NCBI RefSeq assembly: GCF_024359525.1
Contig: NZ_JAKZEU010000005.1
Coordinates: 186,001 to 250,000 of the forward strand
DNA from: Paracoccus albicereus
GTDB lineage: Bacteria; Pseudomonadota; Alphaproteobacteria; Rhodobacterales; Rhodobacteraceae
DNA length: 64,000 bases
Direction of reading: 5' to 3'
Under the pieces are notes generated by a model. That model was given only the letters and a program-made list of their open reading frames with translations. It did not search any database and was not told where the DNA came from. Numbering within the stretch: the first letter of the stretch is position 1; every line of letters begins with the position of its first letter. Shown piece by piece: positions 26,440 through 35,120 of this stretch. The position numbers and the translations under genes are program-made.

Positions 26440-27502
26440 GCCCGACCTTCTCGTGACCATCCCGGCGGATCCGCCCGAGCGGCTTGATAAGGCGCTGGCG
26501 GCCGCTGTGCCAGAGGCAGCGGCCCTGTCGCGATCGCGCCTTGCTCGGCTGATCGCGGATGGTGCGGTCAGCGGTCCAGATGGCGTGATGCGCGACGGCA
26601 AGGCGCGGGTCGCCGAAGGGCAACAATTTCGCATCGTCTTGCCCGCGCCCGAACCGGTCACGGCCAGACCCGAAGCGATTCCGCTGTCGATCGCCTATGA
26701 AGATGACGAACTGATCGTGATCGACAAGCCGGCGGGGATGGTTGTCCACCCGGCCCCCGGCAATCCCGGCGGCACCCTGGTCAATGCGCTTCTGGCCCAT
26801 TGCGGGGACAGTCTTTCGGGGATCGGAGGGGCCAGGCGCCCCGGGATCGTGCACCGGATCGACAAGGACACGTCGGGGCTGCTGGTCGCGGCGAAATCGG
26901 ACCGCGCGCATCATGGGCTCGCCGCCCAATTCGAGGCGCATAGTGCGGCCCGCCGCTATCTTGCGCTGGCGCATGGGGTGATCGATGCGGCCGATGCACG
27001 TCTGCGCGGTTTGCCCGGCGTCAGCTTCGAAGATGGTGGTGTTCTGCGAATCGCGACGAAGCTGGGCCGTCACCCCACCGACCGCCAGCGGCAGGCAGTC
27101 CATGCAGAGCGCGGCCGCCATGCCGTCACGCGAGCGCGGATGCTCGAATGCTTCGGCGCGCCGCCTTCGGCGATGCTGGTCGAATGCCGCCTGGAAACCG
27201 GTCGCACGCATCAGATCAGGGTTCACATGGCCCATGCAGGGCTTGGGCTGATCGGCGATCCTGTCTACGGCGGCGCGCGCCGCGCCTCGGCCCGCGCGCT
27301 CGGTGCCGAGGCAGCGACTGCCGTCGCAGCGTTTCCCCGCCAGGCGCTGCACGCGGCGCAACTTGGTTTCGATCATCCGACGACCGGCGAGCGTCTGAGC
27401 TTCGACAGCCCGCTTCCCCGGGACTTGGCGAACCTGCTGGCATTGCTGCGCGGAACCCTCGCAACCAGCGGTGCGTTACCCCAAACCGACGAGAATCGCT
27501 GA
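26438..27502 (+). CDS. RluA/RluD-family pseudouridine synthase
   Basis: 354 residues. An N-terminal S4-like domain (PERLDKALAAAV ... SRSRLARLI) precedes the catalytic domain with IDKPAGMVVHP, GIVHRIDKDTSGLL (catalytic Asp at about 142) and ETGRTHQIRVHMAH. The enzyme isomerises uridines in 23S rRNA; the S4 domain and length fit RluD/RluC better than RluA, but target positions cannot be read from sequence. The ATG overlaps the start of the divergent small membrane-protein gene. It runs 2 bases into the rpoH start region. Confidence 0.92.
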   Translation: MPDLLVTIPADPPERLDKALAAAVPEAAALSRSRLARLIADGAVSGPDGVMRDGKARVAEGQQFRIVLPAPEPVTARPEAIPLSIAYEDDELIVIDKPAGMVVHPAPGNPGGTLVNALLAHCGDSLSGIGGARRPGIVHRIDKDTSGLLVAAKSDRAHHGLAAQFEAHSAARRYLALAHGVIDAADARLRGLPGVSFEDGGVLRIATKLGRHPTDRQRQAVHAERGRHAVTRARMLECFGAPPSAMLVECRLETGRTHQIRVHMAHAGLGLIGDPVYGGARRASARALGAEAATAVAAFPRQALHAAQLGFDHPTTGERLSFDSPLPRDLANLLALLRGTLATSGALPQTDENR

Positions 27503-27504
27503 CC

Positions 27505-28410
27505 ATGGTCAATTACACCCAGCTTCCAGCACCATCACCCGAACAGGGTCTGAACCGCTACCTGCAGGAAATACGCAAGTTTCCCCTGCTTGAGCCGGAA
27601 GAAGAGTACATGCTGGCCAAGGCTTGGGCCGATCACGAGGATAGCGAGGCTGCGCATCGTCTGGTGACCTCGCACCTGCGGCTCGCTGCCAAGATTGCCA
27701 TGGGCTATCGCGGCTACGGGCTGCCGCAGGCGGAAGTGATCTCCGAGGCGAATGTCGGTCTGATGCAAGCGGTAAAGCGCTTCGATCCCGAAAAGGGCTT
27801 CCGGCTGGCCACCTATGCGATGTGGTGGATCCGCGCCTCGATCCAGGAATACATCCTCCGCTCGTGGTCGCTCGTAAAGATGGGCACCACGAGCGCCCAA
27901 AAGAAGCTCTTCTTCAACCTGCGCAAGGCCAAATCCAAGATCGGCGCACTGGAGGATGGCGACCTGCGCCCGGAAAACGTCGCGCAGATCGCCCATGATC
28001 TGAACGTGACCGAGCAGGAGGTGATCGACATGAACCGCCGCCTGTCCGGTGGCGATGCGTCGCTGAACGCGACGGTCGGTTCGGCGGAAGGGGAGTCGAG
28101 CGCGCAGTGGCAGGACTGGCTGGAAGACGAGGATGCCGACCAGGCCGAAGCCTATGCCGAACAGGACGAATTGCAGGCGCGCCGCACGATCCTGGTGCAG
28201 GCGATGGATGTCCTGAATGATCGAGAGAAGGACATCCTGATGGAGCGTCGCCTGCGCGACGATCCGATGACGCTCGAGGATCTTTCAGGCCGTTACGACG
28301 TCTCCCGCGAACGGATCCGCCAGATCGAGGTGCGCGCCTTCGAGAAATTGCAGGACCGCATGCGCGAGCTTGGTCGTCAGAAGGGGATGGCGATCCCCGA
28401 GGCGGAGTAA
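27505..28410 (+). CDS. rpoH: RNA polymerase sigma-32 factor RpoH
   Basis: 301 residues. Region 2 contains ISEANVGLMQAVKRFDPEKGFRLATYAMWWIRASIQEYILRS (in outline, 79-120); the RpoH box QKKLFFNLR is at 132-140, and region 4 carries the final HTH SRERIRQIEVRAFEKL. It directs the heat-shock regulon. The start is 2 bases after the pseudouridine-synthase stop, so part of rpoH expression may come from read-through. Rhodobacteraceae often carry two rpoH genes; this one resembles the housekeeping heat-shock type (RpoHI), which is inference. Confidence 0.95.
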   Translation: MVNYTQLPAPSPEQGLNRYLQEIRKFPLLEPEEEYMLAKAWADHEDSEAAHRLVTSHLRLAAKIAMGYRGYGLPQAEVISEANVGLMQAVKRFDPEKGFRLATYAMWWIRASIQEYILRSWSLVKMGTTSAQKKLFFNLRKAKSKIGALEDGDLRPENVAQIAHDLNVTEQEVIDMNRRLSGGDASLNATVGSAEGESSAQWQDWLEDEDADQAEAYAEQDELQARRTILVQAMDVLNDREKDILMERRLRDDPMTLEDLSGRYDVSRERIRQIEVRAFEKLQDRMRELGRQKGMAIPEAE

Positions 28411-28493
28411 CTTCCTTCTCACAGCCTTGGCTGCATTGACCGTCGCCCCGCCCCGGCTATGGTCGGGATCATGCGGGGGCGGATCGCGGCCAG

Positions 28494-29525
28494 ATGACGG
28501 CGCTGACGGAATACGAGCGGCTGGAGGCGGCTGGATCCTGGCGCGAGGGTCCGGGCGAACGGTTGCGCGAGGTCATCGTCTCGGTCGGTGATGCGACCTT
28601 GATCCTGACCGATCCGAAATCCGACACGCCCCTGTCGCACTGGTCGCTGCCTGCGGTCATCCGCCTCAACCCAGGGGAAAGTCCCGCCCTTTTCGCACCC
28701 CAGGCTGATGGGGCGGGCGATGACGAAGTCTTGGAAATCGACGATGCCGTGATGGTCGACGCGATCGAACGCGTCCATCGCGCGATCGAATCGCGACGTG
28801 CCCATCCGGGCCGACTTCGGGGCGGGCTGACCCTGCTGGCAGTCGTGGCGATGCTGGCGGTGGCGATCTTGTGGGTTCCCGGCGCGCTTGTGCGACACGC
28901 GGCGCGGATTGCCCCGCCCGCGCAATCGCTTCAGATCGGCAAGATGGCGTTGGCCGATGTGATGCGCTCGACGGGGCTTGCCTGCGCCCATGGTCAGGGG
29001 CCGCTCGTCACTGACCATCTCGCGCGCCGCGTCCTGGGCGAGGGCGCAACGATCGTGGTTCTACCCGCAGATCTGAACGGCGCTCGGCAACTGCCGGGCC
29101 GCATCTTCGCCGTTGGACAAGATTCGCTGGCAGGATCCGCGAGCACGGAAAGTCTTGCCGGCGAATTGCTTGCCGCGGGAATCGTCGCTGGCGAGACCGA
29201 TCCCGTCTACGGCGCCTTGGATTATGCCGGGTTTCGCCCCGTCATGTCGCTGCTGACAGGGGGGGACCTTCCGGCCGGTTCGCTTGACGGCTATGGCCAG
29301 ATCCTGCTGAGCCAACCGGTCCAGCGCGCAGCGGACTCGTCGCTGCTTTCCGCATTCACCGAGGTGGGGATTTCCAGCGTCCCTTACGCGAGGCGGCTCG
29401 ATCCCAGCGGCGAGGCGACGCTGGGCCTGATCGAGGCGGATCCCTTCCGCACCACCAACCCTCCTGCCCCGTTGCTGTCGGACGAGCAATGGCAGGCGCT
29501 GACGCAGATCTGCGAGACGAGCTAA
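28494..29525 (+). CDS. membrane protein with degenerate M48-peptidase-like domain
   Basis: 343 residues. An N-terminal soluble domain of about 105 residues, one membrane helix (LTLLAVVAMLAVAILWVPGALV, about 109-130), then a roughly 200-residue domain. Its order LPGRIFAVG ... ESLAGELLAAGIVAGETDPVYGALDYAGFRPVMSLLTGGDLP parallels M48 metallopeptidases, but the HExxH zinc site is missing (LAAGI in its place). I infer an inactive relative; a generic hypothetical protein is the conservative call. Follows rpoH by 83 bases on the same strand. Confidence 0.7.
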   Translation: MTALTEYERLEAAGSWREGPGERLREVIVSVGDATLILTDPKSDTPLSHWSLPAVIRLNPGESPALFAPQADGAGDDEVLEIDDAVMVDAIERVHRAIESRRAHPGRLRGGLTLLAVVAMLAVAILWVPGALVRHAARIAPPAQSLQIGKMALADVMRSTGLACAHGQGPLVTDHLARRVLGEGATIVVLPADLNGARQLPGRIFAVGQDSLAGSASTESLAGELLAAGIVAGETDPVYGALDYAGFRPVMSLLTGGDLPAGSLDGYGQILLSQPVQRAADSSLLSAFTEVGISSVPYARRLDPSGEATLGLIEADPFRTTNPPAPLLSDEQWQALTQICETS

Positions 29526-29531
29526 CCCAAT

Positions 29532-30509
29532 TCAGCGAGCAACCGGGCGACCGATCCCACGCGAGCGCAGATCGTTCAGCGCCGCAACGAGCGAACGGCG
29601 ATCACTGAACGGTCCAGCATAGAGGCCGGATGCGGACGCTCCCCGCCCGCGCTCCTGCGCGACCGGGTAGCCCAGATCGCGAAGTCGGCGGATGACGACA
29701 CGGCGGCTTCCCTGATCTGGGAAAGAACCGACATGGACGAAGCGGGCGCCTGCCGGGATCATCTCGACATCAGCGGAACGGGTCTGTCGCGGCACTGACG
29801 CCGCAACCGACCTGGGCTTCGACCGTGTGGGCGGCGTGGGTCGGGCCGTCGCCGTTCTGGGGCCGCCCACCTCATCGACGCCAGCCGTTTGACCCTGCGT
29901 CGAGTTCATCGTCTGCTGCGGCATTGATGCGTCGGCTCGCGTCGCCGCCGTGCGTTGCAACGGTCGAACGTCACCCCCGCCACAGAAACCATGGGTCGCG
30001 TCCTCGCCCAGACCCGGCGTCGCAATTCCCTCCACTGGGTAACCCAGCAGATCGCAAAGCCGCCGGTTCGGGTTCAGGTCCGCAGCCATCTGTCGCTGCA
30101 GGGACGGCGCTGCGACGACCATCCGGGGCAGATCGGCCAGCGGGCTTGAGGCCGGTGTCTTTACCGGAGGGGCCGCCCTGCGCTCTTCACGAGGTCGGGG
30201 ATCGGCCGTCAGTTCACCATCGCGGAGCCCATGCGCCAGCGTTTCGGCAAGCGCCTCTTCCGGCGATGGCGTTTTCGCATCGTGCACCCCGCCCCGATTG
30301 ACAGAGAGAGAGGTCGGCGTTGGCGGATAGCCGCAGATTGTGGAGCCAGTCGCGTCAAGGCGGGGCGTCCAAGCGCTTCCGGTTCTTGTGAAGACGCAGC
30401 CTGTGCTGTCGATGTATTGCGCGCCGGTGAAATCGGCGGGCGGGGTCTCGGCGGGCGCGGCCAGCACCGCGCCGGCGGAGATCAGCCATACCATGATCGC
30501 GGCGCGCAT
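29532..30509 (-). CDS. SPOR-domain secreted protein
   Basis: 325 residues. The signal peptide MRAAIMVWLISAGAVLAAPA (cleavage after about residue 18) is followed by a domain with paired cysteines (STGCVF, STICGY, RRLCDLLGY, HGFCGGG), a long Pro/Thr/Arg-rich linker and a C-terminal SPOR domain starting near 250 (ARFVHVGSFPDQGSRRVVIRRLRDLGYPV). SPOR domains bind denuded glycan strands at septa, so a periplasmic cell-division or wall role is likely. A CtrA-like site lies upstream. Converges with the M48-like gene. Confidence 0.85.
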   Translation of the reverse strand: MRAAIMVWLISAGAVLAAPAETPPADFTGAQYIDSTGCVFTRTGSAWTPRLDATGSTICGYPPTPTSLSVNRGGVHDAKTPSPEEALAETLAHGLRDGELTADPRPREERRAAPPVKTPASSPLADLPRMVVAAPSLQRQMAADLNPNRRLCDLLGYPVEGIATPGLGEDATHGFCGGGDVRPLQRTAATRADASMPQQTMNSTQGQTAGVDEVGGPRTATARPTPPTRSKPRSVAASVPRQTRSADVEMIPAGARFVHVGSFPDQGSRRVVIRRLRDLGYPVAQERGRGASASGLYAGPFSDRRSLVAALNDLRSRGIGRPVAR

Positions 30510-30562
30510 TGGCCACCCTTTCCCGAAAGGACACCTGTTCCACCGGGGATAAACCGGAAACG

Positions 30563-30577
30563 CTAAGTCCCGGTTAA
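30563..30577 (-). promoter_or_regulatory. CtrA-like site upstream of the SPOR gene
   Basis: On the minus strand TTAA-N7-TTAG, one mismatch from the CtrA consensus, about 54 bases before the SPOR-gene start. CtrA control of a septal-wall gene would fit, but the match is imperfect and short. Confidence 0.3.
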
Positions 30578-30581
30578 CGGC

Positions 30582-31214
30582 TCACTTCGTGCCAAACATC
30601 CGGTCGCCAGCGTCGCCGAGACCCGGCACGATATAGCCGTGATCGTCCAGCCTTTCGTCCAGGGCCGCCGTCACGATGGGAACGTCAGGATGGGCCTCAC
30701 GCATTCGCGCCACACCTTCGGGCGCAGCCAGCAGGCACAGGAAACGAATGTTCCTCGCCCCTTCCTGCTTCAGCACGTCGATCGCTGCGGCAGAAGAATT
30801 GCCGGTCGCCAGCATCGGATCGACGACGATCGTCATGCGCGCATCCAAGGCGCGCGGTACCTTCGAATAATACTGAACCGGCTGAAGCGTCTCGGGGTCG
30901 CGGTAAAGCCCGATGAAGCCGACCCGCGCCGCCGGGATCAGTTCCAGAATGCCATCCAGCAGCCCGTTTCCCGCCCGCAGGATCGAGATCAGGGCCAGCT
31001 TCTTGCCTTCCAGCAACGGCGCATCCATTTCGCACAGCGGCGTCTCGATCCGCTGCATCCCGATGTCCAGCTCGCGCGTCACCTCGTAGGCCAGAAGCAG
31101 GCTGATCTCGCGCAGAAGCCTGCGAAAACTGGCGGTCGATGTGTCCTTCTGCCGCATCAGCGTCAGCTTGTGCTGGACCAGCGGGTGGGTGACGACGGTC
31201 AGATGTTCGGTCAC
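30582..31214 (-). CDS. upp: uracil phosphoribosyltransferase
   Basis: 210 residues, the usual length. It converts uracil and PRPP to UMP. PRPP loop [10 protein letters not shown] and the C-terminal uracil-binding [17 protein letters not shown] are intact. Start is GTG at 31214 in a GTGA overlap with the add stop. Last gene of the cdd-deoA-deoB-add-upp salvage operon, closing the path from cytidine/thymidine bases to nucleotides. Confidence 0.95.
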   Translation of the reverse strand: MTEHLTVVTHPLVQHKLTLMRQKDTSTASFRRLLREISLLLAYEVTRELDIGMQRIETPLCEMDAPLLEGKKLALISILRAGNGLLDGILELIPAARVGFIGLYRDPETLQPVQYYSKVPRALDARMTIVVDPMLATGNSSAAAIDVLKQEGARNIRFLCLLAAPEGVARMREAHPDVPIVTAALDERLDDHGYIVPGLGDAGDRMFGTK

Positions 31215-32176
31215 GCGAAGTCCTTTCTCAATCTCGTGCGGGTCGCCTCGTCGCAAAATGCGGCATCGGCGGCCCATTGGTTGATCTGCGAAAACTCGGC
31301 CTCGGTCCAGCCGAAGCTGTCGGCGAGCATGCGGTATTCGCGATCCATATCGGTATGGAAGAAGGGCGGATCGTCGGTCGAGACGGTGACGCGCACGCCG
31401 CGATCCATCAGTCGCGCAATCGGATGATCAGGCCAGCGCCGCCAAAGGCCCAGCGCGATATTCGATCCAGGGCAGACTTCCAGCGTAATCGCTTTTTCTG
31501 CCAGATCGTCCACAAGCGACGGATCTTCAATCGCGCGGACGCCATGGCCGATGCGCGTGACGCCCAACGCCAAGGCTTCGCGGATGCTGTCCGGCCCGCC
31601 CCATTCGCCCGCGTGACAGGTCAGTCCTAGTCCGGCCTCTCGCGCGCAGTCGAAGGACCAGGCGAAATCGGTCGCCTTGCCGACAGTCTCGGCACCGCCG
31701 AGGCCCAGTCCGGTGATCCAGCCGCCCGCCGTCTCGGCTGCGCAGACGGCTGAGGCTCGGGCGCGATCAGGGCTGAAATGCCTGATCGGGGTAACGATGC
31801 CGCGCGAATCGATGTCGGACCGCATCTTTGCCGCGACCTCTTCCATCGCCGCCAGATAGTCGCGCCAGGCTGACAGATCACCTTTGCCGCAGAATTCGGG
31901 CGAGACGAACAGTTCGGCGTAGATCACGCCGGTCTCGGCGGCACGCTCCAGAACCTCACGCAAGAGCCGTGCGTAATCGGCGGGGGTCTGGATGACCGAG
32001 GTCGCGGCCTCGTACACCCGCAGGAAATCGTTGAAATCAGCGTACCTATAGTGCCCACGCTCATCGAAGATACCGCTGAGATCGACACGCTTTTCCGCCG
32101 CCAGCGCGCGGATGAACGCGGGCGGCGCGGCACCTTCCAGATGCAGGTGCAGTTCGATCTTCTTGATGTTACTCAC
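31211..32176 (-). CDS. add: adenosine deaminase
   Basis: 321 residues. Deaminates adenosine/deoxyadenosine to inosine/deoxyinosine with one zinc. Zinc and catalytic motifs: HLHLEG (10-15), TCHAGEWGG (His ligand and Glu region), RIGHGV and STDDPP (Asp ligand). A GTG start at 32176 overlaps the deoB stop as GTGA. The in-frame region upstream of this GTG lies inside deoB and is not coding. Confidence 0.94.
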   Translation of the reverse strand: MSNIKKIELHLHLEGAAPPAFIRALAAEKRVDLSGIFDERGHYRYADFNDFLRVYEAATSVIQTPADYARLLREVLERAAETGVIYAELFVSPEFCGKGDLSAWRDYLAAMEEVAAKMRSDIDSRGIVTPIRHFSPDRARASAVCAAETAGGWITGLGLGGAETVGKATDFAWSFDCAREAGLGLTCHAGEWGGPDSIREALALGVTRIGHGVRAIEDPSLVDDLAEKAITLEVCPGSNIALGLWRRWPDHPIARLMDRGVRVTVSTDDPPFFHTDMDREYRMLADSFGWTEAEFSQINQWAADAAFCDEATRTRLRKDFA

Positions 32177-33354
32177 AGGAACGAGCGTCCTTTCTTGGGG
32201 GGCGGCAGGCCCAGATGCGCCATCACCGACGCGCCAATATCGACGAAACCGACCTGTCCGACGGCGCGTGTGCCCAGACCAGCGCCCAGCACCGGGACGC
32301 GTTCGCGGGTATGATCGGTGCCGTGCCAAGTCGGGTCGTTGCCATGATCCGCGGTGAAGATCGCCAGATCGCCGGGGCGAAGCCGGTCGAGAAACTGTCC
32401 TGCGACCACATCGAACCATTCAAGTTGCGCGGCGTAACCCGGCACGTCGCGGCGATGACCGAAATTGCTGTCGAATTCAACGAAGTTGGCGAATGTCAGG
32501 CTGCCGCCCTCCGCCTCATCGGCCAGTCGGATCAGGTGATCCGCCAGATCGGCGTCGGATTTGCCCTTGTGAAGATGCGAGATGCCGCGATGGCTGAAGA
32601 TGTCGCCGATCTTGCCGATCGCATGGGTCACGCGCGCGGCCTTTTCGGCAATATCGAAGATCGTGTCGTCGGGCGGCGCAATAGCGAAATCGCGGCGGTT
32701 CGGCGTGCGTTTGAAATTAGCGGCGCTGGTTCCGATAAAGGGGCGCGCAATGCAGCGTCCGACGCGCATATCGTGCAGCATCGGCGCAAGTCGCTGGCAA
32801 AGGTCGATCAACCGGTCCAGCCCGAAAGCTTCTTCATGCGCGGCGATTTGCAGAACGCTGTCGACCGACGTGTAGCAGATCGGCTGTCCGGTCCGCAGAT
32901 GCTTTTCGCCAAAGCGCTCGATCACTTCGGTCCCCGAGGCGTGGCAGTTGCCGAGGATGCCATCGACACCCGCGATCTCGCAGATCCGCGCGGTCACCTC
33001 GGGCGGGAACGCGGGGTCGGTGTCGGGGAAGTAATGCCAGTCCCACGGCACCGGCACCCCCGCGATCTCCCAATGCCCGGACGGCGTATCCTTGCCCTGC
33101 GAGATTTCGGAGGCCGCGCCCCACAGGCCTTGCGGAGTCTGCCCAAAACCCGGCGCATCGAGACCGGAAGCCAGCCGGATCGCCGCGCCGAGACCCAGGC
33201 GGTCGAGGTTCGGCATCGCCAGGGGCTGCGCCTGCGCGATGTGACCGACCGTGTTCGCGCCGGTATCGGGCTTACCCTCGTTGAAGAATTGCGCAGCGTC
33301 CGGTGCGCCGCCGATGCCCACCGAATCCATGACGATCAAGAAGGCGCGGCTCAT
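32173..33354 (-). CDS. deoB: phosphopentomutase
   Basis: 393 residues. Interconverts (deoxy)ribose 1- and 5-phosphates using two Mn2+ ions. Alkaline-phosphatase-fold ligands: VMDSVGIGG (Asp near 9), the GKDTPSGHWE segment with the phosphothreonine site, and FTADHGNDPTWHGTDHTRE (Asp/His ligands) near the end. The start overlaps the deoA stop by 4 bases. Its ribose 5-phosphate products normally feed DeoC, but no deoC gene is adjacent. Confidence 0.96.
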   Translation of the reverse strand: MSRAFLIVMDSVGIGGAPDAAQFFNEGKPDTGANTVGHIAQAQPLAMPNLDRLGLGAAIRLASGLDAPGFGQTPQGLWGAASEISQGKDTPSGHWEIAGVPVPWDWHYFPDTDPAFPPEVTARICEIAGVDGILGNCHASGTEVIERFGEKHLRTGQPICYTSVDSVLQIAAHEEAFGLDRLIDLCQRLAPMLHDMRVGRCIARPFIGTSAANFKRTPNRRDFAIAPPDDTIFDIAEKAARVTHAIGKIGDIFSHRGISHLHKGKSDADLADHLIRLADEAEGGSLTFANFVEFDSNFGHRRDVPGYAAQLEWFDVVAGQFLDRLRPGDLAIFTADHGNDPTWHGTDHTRERVPVLGAGLGTRAVGQVGFVDIGASVMAHLGLPPPKKGRSFL

Positions 33355-34637
33355 GGCTCAATCCTTTCACGGATCAGCGCGCCGGGTTTGGCCGCGTGAC
33401 CCAGCGTATAGGCGGCCCGGACGGCTGCGTCGGCCGCATCGGCGTCGGCTTCGGTGCGGGCATGAATCATCGCCAACGGACGGTCAGGTCCGACCTCCTC
33501 GCCCAGCCTGGCAAGCTTTGCCAGTCCCACGGACGGGTCGATCCCATCGCCAGCGTGGCGGCGCCCGCCGCCCATCGCAACGACGACATGGCCAAGGGCG
33601 GTCACGTCGATGGCAGTGACCGCCGTCGTCCTATCCGGCACCACGACCGGTCTGATCACCGACGCGCGCGGCAAGCGACGCGGTTCCTCCAACACACCGG
33701 CATCCCCGCCCTGCGCCGCAACCATCCGCGCGAACCGCTCGGCCGCGCCACCGCTGTCCAGCGCGCGGCGCGCCGCCTCCGGGGCTTCACCGGCAATCGT
33801 GAGGCACGCCTCAGCCAGTGCCAGAACCAGATCGCGCAGGGCGCCGCCCTGCCCGCGCAGGACCGCGATCGCCTCGGCCACCTCCAGCGCGTTGCCCGCG
33901 GCACGCGCCAGCGGCTGGTCCATATCGGTGATCAGCGCCGTGGTCCGGCAGCCTGCATCGTTTGCGGTTTTTACAAGGGCATGGGCCAACGCGCGCGCAT
34001 CCTCATCACCGCCGATGAACGCGCCCGAACCTGCTTTCACATCCAGGATGAGCGCATCCAGCCCCGCCGCGAGTTTCTTCGACAGGATCGACGCGGTGAT
34101 CAGATCGAGGCTGTCGACCGTCGCCGTCTCATCGCGAATGGCGTAGAGCCGCTTGTCTGCGGGCGCGAGATCGCCACCCGCCGCGACGATGGCGCAGCCG
34201 ATATCAGCGACCGTGTGTCGAAAGGTGTCACCCTCCAGATCACAGCGAAATCCGGGGATCGCCTCCAACTTGTCCAGGGTTCCGCCGGTATGGCCCAGTC
34301 CCCGACCCGAGATCATCGGGACGTAGCAGCCGCAGGCGGCCAGAAGCGGCGCAAGCACCAGACTGGTCACGTCGCCTACGCCCCCGGTCGAGTGCTTGTC
34401 GACCACCGGCCCTGGCAGATCCCATTGCAGCACCGCGCCCGAATCCCGCATCGCGCGCGTCAGCGCGACGCGACCTTCAGTCCCCGTTCCCCGTAGCAGC
34501 GCCGCCATCGCGAAGGCGCCGGCCTGCGCGTCGCTGACACTTCCATCCGCCAATCCCTGCGCGATCAACCGCGCCCCATCCACGTCAAGGCCGCGACCCG
34601 CACGGAGCGCCGCGATCACGGGGCGCGGATCGCTCAT
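33351..34637 (-). CDS. deoA: thymidine phosphorylase
   Basis: 428 residues. Phosphorolysis of thymidine/deoxyuridine to base and deoxyribose 1-phosphate. The family signature around VDKHSTGGVGDVTSLVLAP is intact, and the alpha/beta phosphate-binding lobe plus the C-terminal barrel-like domain give the normal length. It takes cdd product and passes deoxyribose 1-phosphate to DeoB. ATGA overlaps at both ends indicate translational coupling. Confidence 0.95.
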   Translation of the reverse strand: MSDPRPVIAALRAGRGLDVDGARLIAQGLADGSVSDAQAGAFAMAALLRGTGTEGRVALTRAMRDSGAVLQWDLPGPVVDKHSTGGVGDVTSLVLAPLLAACGCYVPMISGRGLGHTGGTLDKLEAIPGFRCDLEGDTFRHTVADIGCAIVAAGGDLAPADKRLYAIRDETATVDSLDLITASILSKKLAAGLDALILDVKAGSGAFIGGDEDARALAHALVKTANDAGCRTTALITDMDQPLARAAGNALEVAEAIAVLRGQGGALRDLVLALAEACLTIAGEAPEAARRALDSGGAAERFARMVAAQGGDAGVLEEPRRLPRASVIRPVVVPDRTTAVTAIDVTALGHVVVAMGGGRRHAGDGIDPSVGLAKLARLGEEVGPDRPLAMIHARTEADADAADAAVRAAYTLGHAAKPGALIRERIEP

Positions 34638-35029
34638 CCCACCGTGCTCATATGCGACGGATCAAAGCGACCGGGTAGCAGATCGCCGATCGTCGTCGCC
34701 TGCGTGCGGCCTTCTGTGGTCGCCAGAAGCACCGGCGTCTCGCCGCTTCCGAACTCGGCCAGTTTCTGGCGGCAACCGCCGCAGGGTGGCACCGGGGACG
34801 GCGCATCGGCGATCACCGCGACCTCGACCAGCCGTGTCTCGCCCGCGGCCACCATCGCTGCGATGGCACCCGCTTCCGCGCAGGTGCCTTCGGGATAAGC
34901 CACGTTTTCAACGTTGCAGCCGGAATAGACCCTGCCCGAGGCGCCGCGCACGGCCGCGCCGACCTTGAAGTTCGAATAGGGCGCGTAGGCCGCCTCACGC
35001 ACCAGGCGCGCCGCATCCAGCAATGACAT
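34634..35029 (-). CDS. cdd: cytidine deaminase
   Basis: 131 residues, homotetrameric class. Zinc site: TCAEAGAI (Cys50, catalytic Glu52) and PCGGCRQ (Cys83, Cys86); substrate-binding SGCNVENVAYPEG is also clear. The start at 35029 (MSLLDAARLV) is preferred; an upstream in-frame ATG at 35143 would place the start inside maeB. First gene of the salvage operon; its promoter must lie in the 91 bases shared with the divergent maeB gene. Confidence 0.95.
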   Translation of the reverse strand: MSLLDAARLVREAAYAPYSNFKVGAAVRGASGRVYSGCNVENVAYPEGTCAEAGAIAAMVAAGETRLVEVAVIADAPSPVPPCGGCRQKLAEFGSGETPVLLATTEGRTQATTIGDLLPGRFDPSHMSTVG

Positions 35030-35120
35030 CGTTCCCCCGACAAAAACCCGCCCGCAATGTTGCGCCGGGCCGTTGGGCAGTGCAAGAGATCGGTAAAGGC
35101 AGCCGTCTGGAGGGACAGCG

